Of a DNA stretch of 5,695 nucleotides, positions 4,734 to 5,695 are shown one piece after another. How positions within the stretch are numbered: position 1 is the stretch's first letter; each line of letters opens with the position of its first letter. A model generated the notes under the pieces. It was not told the DNA's origin. It saw nothing but the letters and a program-made list of their open reading frames with translations, and did no database searches. This stretch comes from Gammaproteobacteria bacterium (GTDB taxonomy: Bacteria > Pseudomonadota > Gammaproteobacteria > JABABF01). The stretch lies in NCBI GenBank assembly GCA_014238345.1, contig JABABF010000286.1:1-5695 (forward strand). The letters run 5' to 3'. The translations under genes and the position numbers were made by a program.

Positions 4734-5695
4734 TATCCGCCAAAGAAAGAGGCATTCCCGCTGTGCACTTGATCATGATCGGAATGGAGTCTTGAGGCTC
4801 CCTCCCCCAGCACCCGCGCTATCGTCCCTTGATAGATCTCTACCAAGGCTTCTAAATCCTCCACGGCCACGCATTCGTCTACCTGGTGGATAGTGGCGTT
4901 GACCGGCCCGAACTCCACCACCTCGGCACCCGTCGGTGCGAAGAAACGTCCGTCTGAAGTGCCGCCACTGGTCGCCGCCTCGGGTTCGATGCCTAACTGC
5001 TCGCGCACCGATTCGCGCACCGCCGCCTGCAATGCACCCGGCGGGCAGAAGAAAGGAACTCCACTTTGGCGCCAGTCCAGCGTGTAATCACAACCGTGGC
5101 GCTCGAGCACCGCTGCCACCTCAGCACGCAACCAGTCCGCCTCACTCTGCGGGTTGTAACGGAAATTAAAACGCAACGATAACTCGCCGGGAATCACATT
5201 GTCGGCACCAGTGCCCGCCTGTACATTTGAGAGCTGAAAGCTGGTGGGAGGAAAACCACTACCGCCTTCATCCCAGCGCCGCGCCACCAGCTCAGATAAC
5301 GGTGCCAAAGCGCGGTGGATCGGGTTGTCGGCCAGCTCGTGGTAGGCAATGTGACCCTGTACACCGCGCAGAGTGAGGTGGGCGTTCAGCGAGCCGCGGC
5401 GGCCATTCTTTAGCGTGTCGCCAAGGCGCTCTGTACAGCTGGGCTCGCCGATCAGGCTCCAGTGAATGCGCTCGCCACGCCGACTGAGCTCCTCAATGAC
5501 GCGCGCTGTGCCATCTACTGCCACCGCCTCCTCGTCACTGGTGATCAAGAATGCGAGCCGCCCCTTGTGCCGGGGATGTGCGGCGACAAAGCCCTCAGCC
5601 GCCAACACCAGCGCCGCCAGCGAACCCTTCATATCGGCTGCACCGCGCCCGTACAAATAGCCCGCAGCGTCAATCTCGGCGGCAAAGGGCGGACG
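4733..5695 (-). CDS. dapE: succinyl-diaminopimelate desuccinylase, N-terminus beyond window (partial)
   Basis: A cytoplasmic dinuclear zinc amidase (M20 family) that hydrolyses N-succinyl-LL-2,6-diaminopimelate to succinate and LL-diaminopimelate, feeding lysine and peptidoglycan synthesis. The reading frame is open to the right edge and 320 codons are visible; by comparison with the 375-residue E. coli enzyme about 80 N-terminal residues, with the HTDVVP zinc motif, are outside. Visible motifs: YGRGAADMKGS with the bridging Asp21; SDEEA with Glu55/Glu56 (general base and zinc ligand); GEPS with Glu84; NGRRGSL; GVQGHIAYHELADNP in the dimerisation domain; GTSDGRF; and NATIHQVDE with zinc ligand His270. 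A TTG codon before YGRG could be mistaken for a start but is internal to the conserved sequence. The C-terminus is odd: after ARVLGEG, about where family members end, 21 more residues rich in His, Ser and Asp run to the TAA. The gene converges on ychF. Confidence 0.96.
   Translation of the reverse strand, partial: RPPFAAEIDAAGYLYGRGAADMKGSLAALVLAAEGFVAAHPRHKGRLAFLITSDEEAVAVDGTARVIEELSRRGERIHWSLIGEPSCTERLGDTLKNGRRGSLNAHLTLRGVQGHIAYHELADNPIHRALAPLSELVARRWDEGGSGFPPTSFQLSNVQAGTGADNVIPGELSLRFNFRYNPQSEADWLRAEVAAVLERHGCDYTLDWRQSGVPFFCPPGALQAAVRESVREQLGIEPEAATSGGTSDGRFFAPTGAEVVEFGPVNATIHQVDECVAVEDLEALVEIYQGTIARVLGEGASRLHSDHDQVHSGNASFFGG

Noticed and set aside
4572..4770. Long + strand open stretch entering the antisense of dapE
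   Set aside because: No start codon, no recognisable domain, and its right part is antisense to the dapE end.

Overview
The window is a housekeeping block of a gammaproteobacterial chromosome. The order ispE – tRNA-Gln – prs – rplY – pth – ychF, all on the + strand, is a well-known gammaproteobacterial arrangement, and the proteins resemble their Enterobacteria and Pseudomonas counterparts throughout. The genus cannot be fixed from the sequence. The coding part is GC-rich and the start sites mostly lack clear Shine-Dalgarno sequences.

Layout. Positions 1-177 are the 3' end of ispE (isoprenoid precursor synthesis). Positions 178-330 are a leader with a candidate extended -10 promoter and a small inverted repeat. 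A complete tRNA-Gln(UUG) lies at 331-402. A short gap with a good sigma70-type promoter leads into prs (PRPP synthetase, 523-1470), then rplY (ribosomal protein L25 of the long CTC type, 1525-2241), pth (peptidyl-tRNA hydrolase, 2269-2913) and ychF (Obg-type ATPase, 2920-4029). The last three are tightly spaced. They share a translation theme: tRNA supply, ribosome assembly, peptidyl-tRNA rescue and a ribosome-associated P-loop ATPase. prs supplies PRPP for nucleotides, His and Trp.

Positions 4030-4732 hold no intact gene and are strikingly AT-rich compared with the flanks. I read two eroded gene fragments here. On the + strand (about 4113-4271) is the C-terminal end of a tyrosine recombinase/integrase, with an in-frame amber codon and its nucleophile-type Tyr still present. 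On the - strand (about 4322-4462) is the C-terminal signature block of a HIT-family protein whose His-triad is damaged. The stretch therefore looks like the remains of a former accessory insertion between ychF and dapE. Several hairpins lie in it; about 4520-4715 contains nothing I recognise.

From the right edge back to 4733 on the - strand is dapE (succinyl-diaminopimelate desuccinylase, lysine/peptidoglycan precursor synthesis). It is cut at its N-terminus by the window edge and converges on the ychF block. Its C-terminus carries an unusual tail of about 21 residues running into the decayed region.

I see no convincing intact undescribed system. The most interesting material is the fossil gene content between ychF and dapE.
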